Below the pieces are notes generated by a model. It had not been told where the DNA came from. It made no database searches and saw nothing but the letters and a program-made list of their open reading frames with translations. Made by a program: the position numbers and the translations under genes. Positions 17,043-25,525 of a stretch of 64,000 nucleotides of DNA are shown piece after piece (positions within the stretch are counted from its first letter, which is position 1; every line of letters begins with the position of its first letter). This DNA comes from Geothrix sp. 21YS21S-4 (lineage in GTDB: Bacteria; Acidobacteriota; Holophagae; Holophagales; Holophagaceae), in contig NZ_CP132719.1 in assembly GCF_030845995.1 (NCBI RefSeq), forward strand, positions 682,001-746,000, given 5' to 3'.

Positions 17043-18422
17043 CTACGTCTCCCTGGGCTCGATGCCCAGGGCTTTGAGGCGCTTGTAGAGGTTGGAGCGA
17101 TCCACGCCGACGCGCTCGGCCACCCGCGTCATGTTCCCGTTCTGGAGGCGCAGTTCGCGCTGGAGGTACTGGGCCTCGAACCAGTCGCGGGCTTCGCGCA
17201 GGCTGGGGAACTCGGGGAAGGAGAAGGGGTCCTGGTCGGCGAGGTGCCGGGTGGCGAGGGGCCCCAGGTCGCGGGGGCCGATCTCCGTCCCGCGGCCGAG
17301 GATCACGGCCCGCTCCATCAGATTCTTCAGCTCGCGCACGTTTCCGGGCCAGTCGTGGCGCAGCAGCGTATCCTTGGCCTCCGGTCCCAGGCGGCGCGGG
17401 GGACGGCCGTACTGGCGCCCGATGCGGGTGATGAAGGCCTCGGCCAGCGGCAGGATGTCCTCGGGCCGCTCGCGCAGGGGCGGGATGCGCAGGGGCACCA
17501 CCGCCAAGCGGAAGTAGAGGTCCTCGCGGAAGCGGCCCTTGGCGATCTCCCCGGCCAGGTCCTTGTTGGTGGCGGCGATGACGCGCACGTCCACGCCCAC
17601 GGCCCCGCCCCCGCCCACGGGCTCCACGCGGCCCTCCTGAAGCGCGCGCAGCACCTTGGCCTGGGTCTTGAGCGACATGTCGCCCACCTCGTCGAGGAAC
17701 AGCGTCCCGCCGTCCGCCTCGCGGAACTTGCCCTTCTGGTCGCGCACGGCGCCGGTGAACGCGCCCTTCTGGTGGCCGAACAACTCGCTCTCGATCAGCT
17801 CCTCGGGGATGGCCGCGCAGTTGACCTCCACGAAGGGGCCTTCCTTGCGGGGGCTCTGGAGATGCAGCAGGCGAGCCACTTCCTCCTTGCCGCTGCCGTT
17901 CTCGCCGGTGAGCAGGACGCGGCCTTCCGTCGGCGCCACCAGCGCCACGTCGGCCATCAGCCGCTTCATGGCGGGGCTGTCCGCCAGGAAGAAGCGGCCG
18001 CCCTCCACTTCCGCGAGGAGGCGCTGGTTCTCCTGCTCCAGCTTCGACTGCCGCAGGGCGTTCCCGGTGACCAGCAGGAGGCGGTCCAGGTCGATGGGCT
18101 TTTCCAGGAAATCGAAGGCGCCCAGCTTGGTGGCCTGGAGGGCGGTCTCGATGCTGGCGTGGCCGGAGATCATCACCACCGGCAGGTCGGGGCGGATCTG
18201 CTTCGCCTGCTTGAGCGTCTCCAGCCCGTCCTGCCCGGGGAGCCACACGTCCAGAAGGACCAGCTGGATGCCCTCGCCGTCGGGGTTGTGCAGCAGGTCG
18301 ATGGCCTGCTCGCCCCGCTCGGCCTTCACCACGTGGTAGCCCTCGTCCTTCAGGGCTTCGCCCAGGGACCGCCGGATCCCGGGCTCGTCATCCACCAGGA
18401 GGATGGTCGTGGGGGCGCGCAT
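17043..18422 (-). CDS. ntrX: NtrX-like sigma-54-dependent response regulator
   Basis: A 459-residue activator. The receiver domain (ILLVDDEP) has phospho-acceptor D58 in LLDVWLPGQDG. The AAA+ domain has Walker A LLTGENGSGKEE, the sigma-54-contacting GAFTGA motif (ELFGHQKGAFTGAV) and Walker B GGTLFLDEVGDM. The C-terminus is a Fis-type helix-turn-helix (RVGVDRSNLYKRLKALGI). I start at the ATG at 18422, immediately before the receiver fold; an in-frame ATG at 18461 would add 13 residues. The NtrY-type kinase at 4789-6858 is its probable partner. The MerR gene follows directly. Confidence 0.92.
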   Translation of the reverse strand: MRAPTTILLVDDEPGIRRSLGEALKDEGYHVVKAERGEQAIDLLHNPDGEGIQLVLLDVWLPGQDGLETLKQAKQIRPDLPVVMISGHASIETALQATKLGAFDFLEKPIDLDRLLLVTGNALRQSKLEQENQRLLAEVEGGRFFLADSPAMKRLMADVALVAPTEGRVLLTGENGSGKEEVARLLHLQSPRKEGPFVEVNCAAIPEELIESELFGHQKGAFTGAVRDQKGKFREADGGTLFLDEVGDMSLKTQAKVLRALQEGRVEPVGGGGAVGVDVRVIAATNKDLAGEIAKGRFREDLYFRLAVVPLRIPPLRERPEDILPLAEAFITRIGRQYGRPPRRLGPEAKDTLLRHDWPGNVRELKNLMERAVILGRGTEIGPRDLGPLATRHLADQDPFSFPEFPSLREARDWFEAQYLQRELRLQNGNMTRVAERVGVDRSNLYKRLKALGIEPRET

Positions 18423-18531
18423 GGATCCATGCTGGACGGGCGACAAGCCTTTGTCCAGCAATGGATTAGGCGGATTGTTGCCGATGGCTTCAGGGCGCGG
18501 GAGGGCCTGCTATGGTGGGGGCGAGGCCGCC

Positions 18532-18909
18532 ATGGACGAGTTCCCTCCGATGCCCACGCCCGAAGACGACGCCGCGCTGAGCCCGGTGATGGGCTCCGCG
18601 GTGAAGCGCCAGGTGCTGGTGTGCACCGCCAAGAGTTGCGCGGGGCGGGGCTCCGAAGCCGTCCTAGAGGCGTTCAAAGCACAGTTGGCGGAGGGCGATC
18701 TCCTGTTCTCCAAGGCGAACCGCCAGGGCGAGGTGCAGTGCGCGAGCTGCGGTTCCGTGGGCTTCTGCGCCATCGGCCCGGCGGTGCTCGTCTATCCCGA
18801 GGGGATCTGGTACGCCCACGTCACCCCCGCCGACGTCCCCGAGATCATCGACAGCCACCTGAAGGGCGGCATCCCGGTGGAACGGCTCGTCCGCAAGCGC
18901 CTGGGCTGA
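18532..18909 (+). CDS. Thioredoxin-like [2Fe-2S] ferredoxin
   Basis: The 125-residue protein has the cluster-binding pattern of thioredoxin-fold 2Fe-2S ferredoxins: VCTAKSCAGRGSE (Cys-x4-Cys) and QCASCGSVGFCAIGP. A central strand VLVYPEGIWYAHVTP follows, then the family C-terminal IIDSHLKGGIPVERLV. Such proteins resemble the NuoE/HydC ferredoxin domain and may serve as a soluble electron carrier. An extended -10 (TGCTATGGT) lies about 20 bases upstream. It converges on moaA with only 6 bases between the stops. Confidence 0.85.
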   Translation: MDEFPPMPTPEDDAALSPVMGSAVKRQVLVCTAKSCAGRGSEAVLEAFKAQLAEGDLLFSKANRQGEVQCASCGSVGFCAIGPAVLVYPEGIWYAHVTPADVPEIIDSHLKGGIPVERLVRKRLG

Positions 18910-18915
18910 GGCCGC

Positions 18916-19836
18916 TCAGCCGCCGACCTGCTCCAGGGCTCCCGCGAACGCCGCCTCCGGAACTGCGGGGCAGGCGCGCTTCGCCTGGAGGGCACCCCGG
19001 ATGAGGCGGACCAGTTCCTCGTGGGACGCGCGGTTCCGCAGGGCTCCCGCGAGATCCAGGGCGGGGCCGCCGAGCAGGCAGGGTTTCACCTCGCCGCGGC
19101 TGGTGAGGCAGACCCGGCCGCATTGATCGCAGGAATCGCCCGGCGAGGCGGCGGAGATGTCCGGCCCTTCCTCGCCGGCTTCCCGGAGGCGGTCGCGGAT
19201 CGTTTCGGTGAGAAACTCGCTCCCCACCGGCATCCCGGTGAAGCGCAGAGGCAATCCCTCGACCCGGGCGAGGCGGGCCAGGGGCACGATCTGGTCCTCG
19301 TTCCAGCCTCTCCGCACGCGGGCGGTGAGCCCCACCGGCAGGCCCGCGGCGCGCGCGGCGTCCACGCCGGCCAGGACCTGAAGCAGCGCGTCGCGCCCCG
19401 CGAGGCGCTGGAAGGCCCGGCGATCCGCGGCTTCCAGGCGGACGCTCACGCCGGAAAGCCCCGCGTCGCGGAGCGACCGGGCCCGCCGCGCCAGGCGCAG
19501 GCCGTTGGTGGCGAGGTGGAGATGGCCTTCGACCTCGGGGCTGATGCCCGCCACGAGGATCTCCAGATCCCGGCGGAGAAGGGGCTCGCCGCCGGACAGC
19601 CGCACCTGGCGGATCCCCAGGCGGGTGAAGGTCTTCACCAGTTGGAGGAGTTCCCGACGGCCCAGCGGTTGAGTGGGCGCTTCCTGGGGGCAGTGGGCGC
19701 AGGGCAGGTTGCACAGGTCCGTCACCGCCACCCGGAGGGACGTGACGCTCCGCCCGGCGCCGTCCGTCAGCGCGTCCCGCAGCCGCAACATGCGGGGAAG
19801 CCGGCTGGCGGGGGGCGGGGGAAAGTCGAGCAGCAC
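18916..19836 (-). CDS. moaA: MoaA-like radical SAM protein (GTP 3',8-cyclase family)
   Basis: The protein has 306 residues. The radical-SAM cluster motif is CNLPCAHC, preceded by LRVAVTD, with LSGGEPLLRRDL after it. The C-terminal second-cluster region is CDQCGRVCLTSRGEVKPCL, and the protein ends in Gly-Gly as MoaA does. MoaA makes the first molybdopterin intermediate from GTP. Differences from the usual consensus are Leu for Arg before the first Cys and Cys where the second Arg of the usual CNR.RLT motif is expected. No other moa genes are nearby. A MoaA with altered chemistry or a MoaA-like paralogue is possible. Confidence 0.75.
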   Translation of the reverse strand: MLLDFPPPPASRLPRMLRLRDALTDGAGRSVTSLRVAVTDLCNLPCAHCPQEAPTQPLGRRELLQLVKTFTRLGIRQVRLSGGEPLLRRDLEILVAGISPEVEGHLHLATNGLRLARRARSLRDAGLSGVSVRLEAADRRAFQRLAGRDALLQVLAGVDAARAAGLPVGLTARVRRGWNEDQIVPLARLARVEGLPLRFTGMPVGSEFLTETIRDRLREAGEEGPDISAASPGDSCDQCGRVCLTSRGEVKPCLLGGPALDLAGALRNRASHEELVRLIRGALQAKRACPAVPEAAFAGALEQVGG

Positions 19837-19958
19837 GGAGCGCTCCTGATATTTACCAGGATGCGTTAGACGGGACGCGGGGTGGCGCAGGTTTTGTCCG
19901 GAATCACAGCGGGGGGAAAGGCGCTCGATTTGGCCTCTTTGAGGAGAGGCGTGGGACC

Positions 19959-20747
19959 ATGGACGCCATGCTGGTGGACGCGCATTGCCATCTCACGGGG
20001 AGCTACCTGGGCGAGGACCAGGTCGGGGCGACCCTGGACCGGGCCCGGGCCGAGGGCGTGACCGGCTTCATCGCCGTCGGGACGGATCTGGAGGACTCCC
20101 GCCGGGTTCTGGCGCTGGCGCACGCCACCCCCGGGATCCAGGCCAGCCTGGGCGTGCATCCCCATGAGGCCAAGGGCTGGAATCCCGAGGTGGACGCCGC
20201 GCTGGCCGCCCTGGCCGCGGATCCCGCCGTGCGCTTCGTGGGAGAGACGGGGCTCGACTGGCACTACGACCTCAGCCCGCGCGACGAGCAGGAAGCGGCG
20301 TTCCGGGCGCAGATCCGCCTGGCCCTCGCCGTGGGCAAGCCGCTGATGATCCATACGCGGTCGGCTCCGGAAGCCACCGTGCGGATCCTGGCGGAAGAGG
20401 GCGCCGACCGGGTGCGCGGGATCATCCACTGCTTCAGCGAGGACCGCGCTTTCGCGGAGAAGGCCCTGGAGCTAGGCTTCTACCTCAGCTTTTCGGGGAT
20501 CGTCACCTTCCGGAAGGCCGAGGCGGTGCGCGACGTGGCCGCCTGGGCGCCCGCCGACCGGATCCTGGTGGAGACGGACGCGCCCTTCCTGGCGCCCGTG
20601 CCCTACCGCGGGAAGCCCAACGAGCCCGGGTTCGTCCGGTACACCGCCGAAGCCGTGGCGGGCCTCCGGGGCCTTTCCGCGCAGGCTCTGGCGGACCTCA
20701 CCACCCGCAACCTGGAGGCCCTGTGCGGCTGGACGCCCTCTTCCTGA
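19959..20747 (+). CDS. tatD: TatD-family metal-dependent deoxyribonuclease
   Basis: This 262-residue TIM-barrel hydrolase has the metal-ligand motifs of TatD: DAHCHL at the N-terminus, GETGLDWHYD near residue 92, IHTRSA, IHCFSED and the C-terminal ETDAPFLAP. TatD proteins are 3'-5' exonucleases acting on single-stranded or damaged DNA. A GAGGAGAGG ribosome-binding site precedes the ATG at 19959; an ATG at 19968 is also possible. The 3' end overlaps the next gene by 25 bases. Confidence 0.93.
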   Translation: MDAMLVDAHCHLTGSYLGEDQVGATLDRARAEGVTGFIAVGTDLEDSRRVLALAHATPGIQASLGVHPHEAKGWNPEVDAALAALAADPAVRFVGETGLDWHYDLSPRDEQEAAFRAQIRLALAVGKPLMIHTRSAPEATVRILAEEGADRVRGIIHCFSEDRAFAEKALELGFYLSFSGIVTFRKAEAVRDVAAWAPADRILVETDAPFLAPVPYRGKPNEPGFVRYTAEAVAGLRGLSAQALADLTTRNLEALCGWTPSS

Positions 20748-21454
20748 CCGGCACGGCCCTGGCGGCCCAGGCGCCTCCCGTGCCGGCGCCCTCGCTTCCT
20801 CCGGCCTCGACCGCCCCTGCGACGGCGCCTGCCCAGGAGGAGCGCCGTCACCCCCGGCTTCCCTGGGAGCAGTCGGCGCCCCTGGCGTGGCAGCCGGAAC
20901 CGGGCGCCCCCGCGCGGGAGACGCCGGCTCCGCCCGAGGCTTCCACGGGCCCCCTGCGGGCGGAACTGGCCGGGGACGGCAGCCTGCGGGTGATCGACGG
21001 GCGCGGGCTGGTCCGGCTTCAGGCAGGCCTTCCGGGGCGTCCTCTGCGGGCTTGGCGCGACGGCGGCGTTCCGCTGTCCCAGCCGTTCGGGACCTGGCTG
21101 TTTCCCATGGATTCGCCCTTGGCGGGCGGACTCGGCAACCTGCAGTGGGTGGCCCCGGATTTCCGTCCCTACCTGCGCGGCCTGCTATGGCTGCTGGAGG
21201 ACGGGGAGGCCTTCCTCAGCGTGGCCCATCCCGCCACGGGCCGGATCATCCACCTGCCGCTTCCTCCGGGGCGGGTCTTCGCGGTGCGCTTCCTGGCGGA
21301 GCGGCTGGAGATCCGGGCGGACGAAGTGGAGAAGGGCGCCCCGCGCCAGTGGTCCCTGCCGTGGATCGCGCTGCTGCCCCGGCTCGCCGATCTCGGTCCC
21401 CATCCGGCGCCGCCGAAGGTGGGAACCGCCCTTTCGCCTTTTCCCAACGGATGA
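20723..21454 (+). CDS. Hypothetical exported protein with Pro/Ala-rich linker
   Basis: A 243-residue frame starts at a GTG inside the end of tatD. The N-terminus (FLTGTALAAQAPPVPAPSLP) looks like a short signal sequence followed by a Pro/Ala-rich linker. The rest is a compact region with many Trp/Leu/Pro residues (AGGLGNLQWVAPDFRPYLRG, LLEDGEAFLSVAHPATGRII). I do not recognise a family. The coupling to tatD is positional only. The start is uncertain because no better initiation codon is available upstream of the signal-like stretch. Confidence 0.6.
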   Translation: MRLDALFLTGTALAAQAPPVPAPSLPPASTAPATAPAQEERRHPRLPWEQSAPLAWQPEPGAPARETPAPPEASTGPLRAELAGDGSLRVIDGRGLVRLQAGLPGRPLRAWRDGGVPLSQPFGTWLFPMDSPLAGGLGNLQWVAPDFRPYLRGLLWLLEDGEAFLSVAHPATGRIIHLPLPPGRVFAVRFLAERLEIRADEVEKGAPRQWSLPWIALLPRLADLGPHPAPPKVGTALSPFPNG

Positions 21455-21504
21455 AGGGACCGCAATGTCCTTGAAACCGGGCGGTTCGAGACCTTGCCGG
21501 GCTT

Positions 21505-21519
21505 TGGCATGGGCTTGGC
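21505..21519 (+). promoter_or_regulatory. Possible sigma-54 promoter of the FecR-domain gene
   Basis: TGGCATGGGCTTGGC has GG and GC dinucleotides 10 bases apart, as in the -24/-12 consensus TGGCAyG-N4-TTGC, with one mismatch (G for T). It lies 58 bases before the ATG at 21577. A sigma-54 activator is encoded at 17043. Confidence 0.3.
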
Positions 21520-21576
21520 TGTCCCTTTGCGGGAACCGACCCTGAAGGGGGCGGCATCCAATTCCCGGGAGGCTCC

Positions 21577-23550
21577 ATGAACCCGCTTTGCTCTTCCCGC
21601 GTTGCCGCGGCGCTGTTGCTTCCCGCGGCCCTCTTCGCCCCTTCCGCGCGGATGGCCGCCGCCCAGGCGCCCCCCGTACAGGCGCCTGCCGATGACGACA
21701 CCTACCAGGGCGAAGCCCCCGAGCGCTACGCGATGGTGCGCGCCGTGGAAGGCGAGGTCCGCATCCGCAAGGGCGAACTCGACGAGGACCTCAGCCGCGG
21801 CACGCCGGTGGCCGAAGGCGATGTCGTGGAAAGCCGCGGTCGTGGCGTTCTGCAACTCGGCGACGGCACCCGCGTGGCCTTTGGCGGCGCCACCCGCTTC
21901 ACCGTGGCCGCCCTCTTCACGGATCAGAAGAACGAAAAGCAGGTGCTGCTCCGCCTGGATTACGGCCGCGTGCGGATCCTCCTCGGCGGGCAGTCCGACG
22001 CCCGGTTCCGGGTGGACACGCCTTCGGGCACGGCCACCTGCCTGGACAAGGGCTCGTTCACCGTGGAGGCCGAGCGCGACAAGGTGGTGCGGGTCAAGGT
22101 CCACAGCGGGCGCGTGACCTTCGCCAACGAGCGCGGCGAGGCGCGGGTGAGCGCCGGGGAGCGGATGACCGTCTACAGCCCCCAGGACGGGCTGGACCGC
22201 GTGCGTAGCTTCAACACCTACGAGGGTGACGACTTCGACCGCTGGAGCGAACAGGCGGTCGCCATCCGCCGCGGCGAAAGCTGGGACCGCGTTCCCCCGG
22301 AGATCCGCTACTACGCCGATGAACTGGACGGCCACGGAACGTGGGTCCAGTCGGAGGAATTCGGATGGGTCTGGCGCCCCAGCGGCGTGGCCGAAGACTG
22401 GCGCCCCTACTACGAAGGCCGCTGGGCGCCCTACGCCGGCGGCATGACGTGGATCTCCAGCGAGCCCTGGGGCTACGTCGCCTACCACCACGGCCGCTGG
22501 CACTGGAGCGTCGGCGTGGGCTGGTGCTGGATCCCCGGCATGTACTACAGCCCCGCGTGGGTGGCCTGGAACCACACCCCCGGCTACTACGGCTGGGCGC
22601 CCCTGGGCTACTACAACACCCCCTGCCATTGGGGCTACGGCGCCTGGGGCGGCGGCTACGCGTGGAACGTCGTGGCCGTCACCAACATCAACGTGATCAA
22701 CGTCCGGACGCGGGTCTACGCGGATCCGGGCGTCCTGCGCACCTTCAACGGCCCCGGTGGTCGGGACCTGAGGGCGCCCTGGCAGCGCGCGCCGCTCGTC
22801 GTCTCCCGCGCGGAGTTCCACAACCCGGGCCAGATGCAAGGGGCCTTCCAGCGGGAGGTCAACCGCGAGCGGCTGGTGGCCTACGAGCGCCACGCCCAGC
22901 AGACCACGGGGCGCACCATCATCCGCCGGCCCATGGTCGAACCCCGGCCTGAGGGCCGCCCCGGCGGGCCCGCGGGGGGACCTGGCCCCGGTCCCGTCCG
23001 GACGCCCTTCGAGGTTCGCACCCGGCCCCAGGGCGACCGCGGCGTGGCGCTTCCCCGGCCCATCGAGCGCGGACGGGAAGGGGTTCCCGAGCGTGGGCGC
23101 GAAGCCGCCCCGCCCGTGGAACGCCGCATCGATCCGGCGCCCCGCGACCGCGGGAATGAGGGCCGCCCCCGGCCCGAGGAACGGCGTCCCGATGCCGGCC
23201 CGCAGCCCGTGGCCCCTCGGCCCACGCCGAGAGAGGCGCCCCGCGAGACCCCGCGGGAAGCGCCGCGCCCGGCGCCGGAATCCCGCCCCGAGCGCCGCGT
23301 GGATCCCCCGGTCCGGGAGCGCCCCGCGCCCACCGAATCGAGACCTTCGTTCAACCGCGAAGAGCGCCGGCCCGAACCCGCGCCCCAGTCGCGGCCCGTG
23401 GAGCGGGAGTCCCGCCCCGCGCCCCGGCCCGAAGCGCCCCGGGAGCGCCCCCGTCCCGAGCGCCGGGAGTCGGCTGCCGAACCCAAGGCCGACATGCCGG
23501 CCTTCCGGCCTTCGGGCGGCGAAGGCCGCGGCCGGGAGATCCGGCGCTGA
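21577..23550 (+). CDS. FecR-domain envelope protein with DUF6600-like Trp/Tyr-rich region and Pro/Arg-rich tail
   Basis: The 657-residue protein has three parts after a signal peptide (about 1-30). Residues about 50-205 form a FecR-like domain (VRAVEGEVRIRKGEL, VVESRGRGVLQLGDGTRVAF, VHSGRVTFANERG). Residues about 240-400 are extremely rich in Trp, Tyr and Gly (WRPYYEGRWAPYAGGMTW, WHWSVGVGWCW), as in DUF6600 proteins. Residues 440-657 are low-complexity Pro/Arg/Glu repeats. No sigma factor or TonB receptor is adjacent, so classical FecR signalling is unlikely. A surface or periplasmic structural role is more probable. A bidirectional terminator follows. Confidence 0.8.
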   Translation: MNPLCSSRVAAALLLPAALFAPSARMAAAQAPPVQAPADDDTYQGEAPERYAMVRAVEGEVRIRKGELDEDLSRGTPVAEGDVVESRGRGVLQLGDGTRVAFGGATRFTVAALFTDQKNEKQVLLRLDYGRVRILLGGQSDARFRVDTPSGTATCLDKGSFTVEAERDKVVRVKVHSGRVTFANERGEARVSAGERMTVYSPQDGLDRVRSFNTYEGDDFDRWSEQAVAIRRGESWDRVPPEIRYYADELDGHGTWVQSEEFGWVWRPSGVAEDWRPYYEGRWAPYAGGMTWISSEPWGYVAYHHGRWHWSVGVGWCWIPGMYYSPAWVAWNHTPGYYGWAPLGYYNTPCHWGYGAWGGGYAWNVVAVTNINVINVRTRVYADPGVLRTFNGPGGRDLRAPWQRAPLVVSRAEFHNPGQMQGAFQREVNRERLVAYERHAQQTTGRTIIRRPMVEPRPEGRPGGPAGGPGPGPVRTPFEVRTRPQGDRGVALPRPIERGREGVPERGREAAPPVERRIDPAPRDRGNEGRPRPEERRPDAGPQPVAPRPTPREAPRETPREAPRPAPESRPERRVDPPVRERPAPTESRPSFNREERRPEPAPQSRPVERESRPAPRPEAPRERPRPERRESAAEPKADMPAFRPSGGEGRGREIRR

Positions 23551-23560
23551 CGGAAGAAAG

Positions 23561-23600
23561 CCAAGAAAAGGGCCCCGGATTTCCGGGGCCCTTTTCTTGG
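23561..23600. terminator. Bidirectional terminator, 19-bp perfect stem
   Basis: The arms at 23561-23579 and 23582-23600 are exactly complementary with a 2-base loop, and carry AAAA/TTTT on the outer side of the GC core. It separates the convergent FecR-domain and acyl-CoA dehydrogenase genes. Confidence 0.9.
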
Positions 23601-23611
23601 GATCGGCTGGG

Positions 23612-25396
23612 TCAGATGACTTCCACCGGATAGCTCCCCTTCTGGATCAGTTCGCTGGCGATGCGGCCGCGGAGGCGGGCGCTGCTGGTGGGGTGGAATT
23701 CGGTGAAGGCCTTCACGCCCGCCAGGGCGTGGCGCAGGGCCTCGCCTTCCACCACGTCGGCGCACAGCATCCGGGCGTCGCCGTGGACCTTGTGCCAGCT
23801 CTCGTTGACGTAGAGCTCGGTGATGTCGCGGGCGAGCTGGGCCCAGCGGTGGCCGGACTCCACCATCCGCTCCGCGCGGACCACGGCGCTCTCCATGGCG
23901 TAGATCTCCATGAGCATGTTGCTCATGCGGGCCATGACCTCCTGGTTGTCCACCAGCTTCTGGCCCAGCACTTGGACGGCCAGCCCGGCGGCCAGCATGC
24001 ACTGGCGCTTGCTGAGCTCCACGCCGTGCTTCAGGCGGGCCAGGGGGCCGGTGAAGGTCTCGGGCTTGGGCGGGTTGGAGATCTCCTTGGCCACCTGCTG
24101 GCCGAACTGCATGAGGGGCAGCTCGCCCTTCATGGCGCGCTTCAGCAGCGTCCCCGCGATGAGCAGGCGGTTGATCTCGTTGGTGCCCTCGAAGATGCGG
24201 TTGATGCGGCAGTCGCGGAGGGCCTTCTCGGGCGGGTACTCGGCGCTGAAGCCGTAGCCGCCGTAGGCCTGGACGGCCTCGTCCGCCACGAAGAACAGGG
24301 CCTCGCTGCCCCACACCTTGGAGATGCTGCACTCGATGGCGAACTCGTCGATGGCGGCCATCTTGTCCGCGCCGGCGGTGGGGCTGTCCCAGCTGGTGGC
24401 GTGCAGGGCGTCGTCGAGGTAGCCGATGGTGCGGAAGTTCAGGGCCTCGCACACGAAGATCCGCGCGGCCATGTCGGCCAGCTTCTGCTGGACCAGGCCG
24501 AACGAGTTGATGGGTTTCCCGAACTGCTGGCGCTCGGAGGTGTAGCGGATGGTGTATTCGAGGATCCGCTTCATCCCGCCCTGGCTGCCCACGCCCAGCT
24601 TGAAGCGGCCGATGTTCAGGATGCCGAACGCGATCTTGTGGCCCTTTCCGATCTCGCCCAGGAGGCGGTCCTTGGGGATGCGGCAGTTCTCCAGGATCAC
24701 GGTGCGGGTGGAGCTGCCCTTGATCCCCAGCTTCTTCTCTTCCGCGCCAGTGCTGATGCCCGGGTCGGTCTTCTCCACCAGGAAGGCGCTGAACTGCTGG
24801 CCGTCCACCTTGGCGAAGATCACGAACAGGTCGGCGAATCCGGCGTTGGTGATCCACATCTTGGTGCCGTTCAGCACCCAGCTGTCGCCGTCCAGGACGG
24901 CCGTGGCCTTGGCGCCCAGGGCGTCGGAGCCGCTGCCGGCCTCGGTCAGGGCGTAGGCGGCGAGCCACTCGCCGGTGGCGAGCTTGGGCAGGTAGGCCTG
25001 CTTCTGGGCTTCGGTCCCGAAGTACACGATGGGCAGGGTGCCGATCCCGGTGTTGGCGCTGTAGCTCACCGCGAAGCTGCCCTGCTTGCTCATCTCCTCG
25101 AGGACGAGCATGGCGGTGCGCTTGTCCACGTCCATCCCGTCGTAGGCCTCGGGGATCTCCAGCCCCAGCAGGCCCAGTTCGCCGGCCTTCTTCATCAGGC
25201 CCACGGTGAGGGGCAGGTCCAGTTTGTCGATCTGCTCGTCCTTGGGCAGGACTTCGCCCTGGATGAAATCCTGCGCGGCACGGGCGAATTCCTTGGCGTC
25301 GTCGCCGAACTCCTCGGGCGTGAACTGGGGCAGGGCCCCGATGGGGGTCAGCAGGAAACTGCCTCCCTTGACCTGCTCGACGGCGGCGGTGCTCAT
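23612..25396 (-). CDS. Acyl-CoA dehydrogenase (long form), paralogue 1
   Basis: The 594-residue protein starts at the ATG at 25396, which has GGAGGACAGAG as ribosome-binding site. The acyl-CoA dehydrogenase core spans about 30-450: AYALTEAGSGSDA and WVLNGTKMWITNAGFAD for FAD/substrate binding, and IFEGTNEINRLLIAGT containing the catalytic Glu. A C-terminal extension of about 130 residues is typical of bacterial VLCAD-like enzymes. It oxidises acyl-CoA to enoyl-CoA in beta-oxidation, passing electrons to ETF. It closely resembles the protein at 28248-29993. Chain-length preference is unknown. Confidence 0.92.
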   Translation of the reverse strand: MSTAAVEQVKGGSFLLTPIGALPQFTPEEFGDDAKEFARAAQDFIQGEVLPKDEQIDKLDLPLTVGLMKKAGELGLLGLEIPEAYDGMDVDKRTAMLVLEEMSKQGSFAVSYSANTGIGTLPIVYFGTEAQKQAYLPKLATGEWLAAYALTEAGSGSDALGAKATAVLDGDSWVLNGTKMWITNAGFADLFVIFAKVDGQQFSAFLVEKTDPGISTGAEEKKLGIKGSSTRTVILENCRIPKDRLLGEIGKGHKIAFGILNIGRFKLGVGSQGGMKRILEYTIRYTSERQQFGKPINSFGLVQQKLADMAARIFVCEALNFRTIGYLDDALHATSWDSPTAGADKMAAIDEFAIECSISKVWGSEALFFVADEAVQAYGGYGFSAEYPPEKALRDCRINRIFEGTNEINRLLIAGTLLKRAMKGELPLMQFGQQVAKEISNPPKPETFTGPLARLKHGVELSKRQCMLAAGLAVQVLGQKLVDNQEVMARMSNMLMEIYAMESAVVRAERMVESGHRWAQLARDITELYVNESWHKVHGDARMLCADVVEGEALRHALAGVKAFTEFHPTSSARLRGRIASELIQKGSYPVEVI

Positions 25397-25525
25397 CTCT
25401 GTCCTCCAGTTGGGGGTAGGGATCAAGATGGGGGCCGCCGGCGCTCTTGGCTAGCCTCTACCTTTGGTCAAGCGCGGTGCCCGCGTGGGGCCCCGCTCTG
25501 GTTGAATGGAGGATCGGGAGGTCGG

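Noticed and set aside
21455-21576. Riboswitch in the spacer before the FecR-domain gene.
   Set aside because: GC-rich stems are possible, but the sequence lacks the conserved positions of the c-di-GMP or other classes I know.
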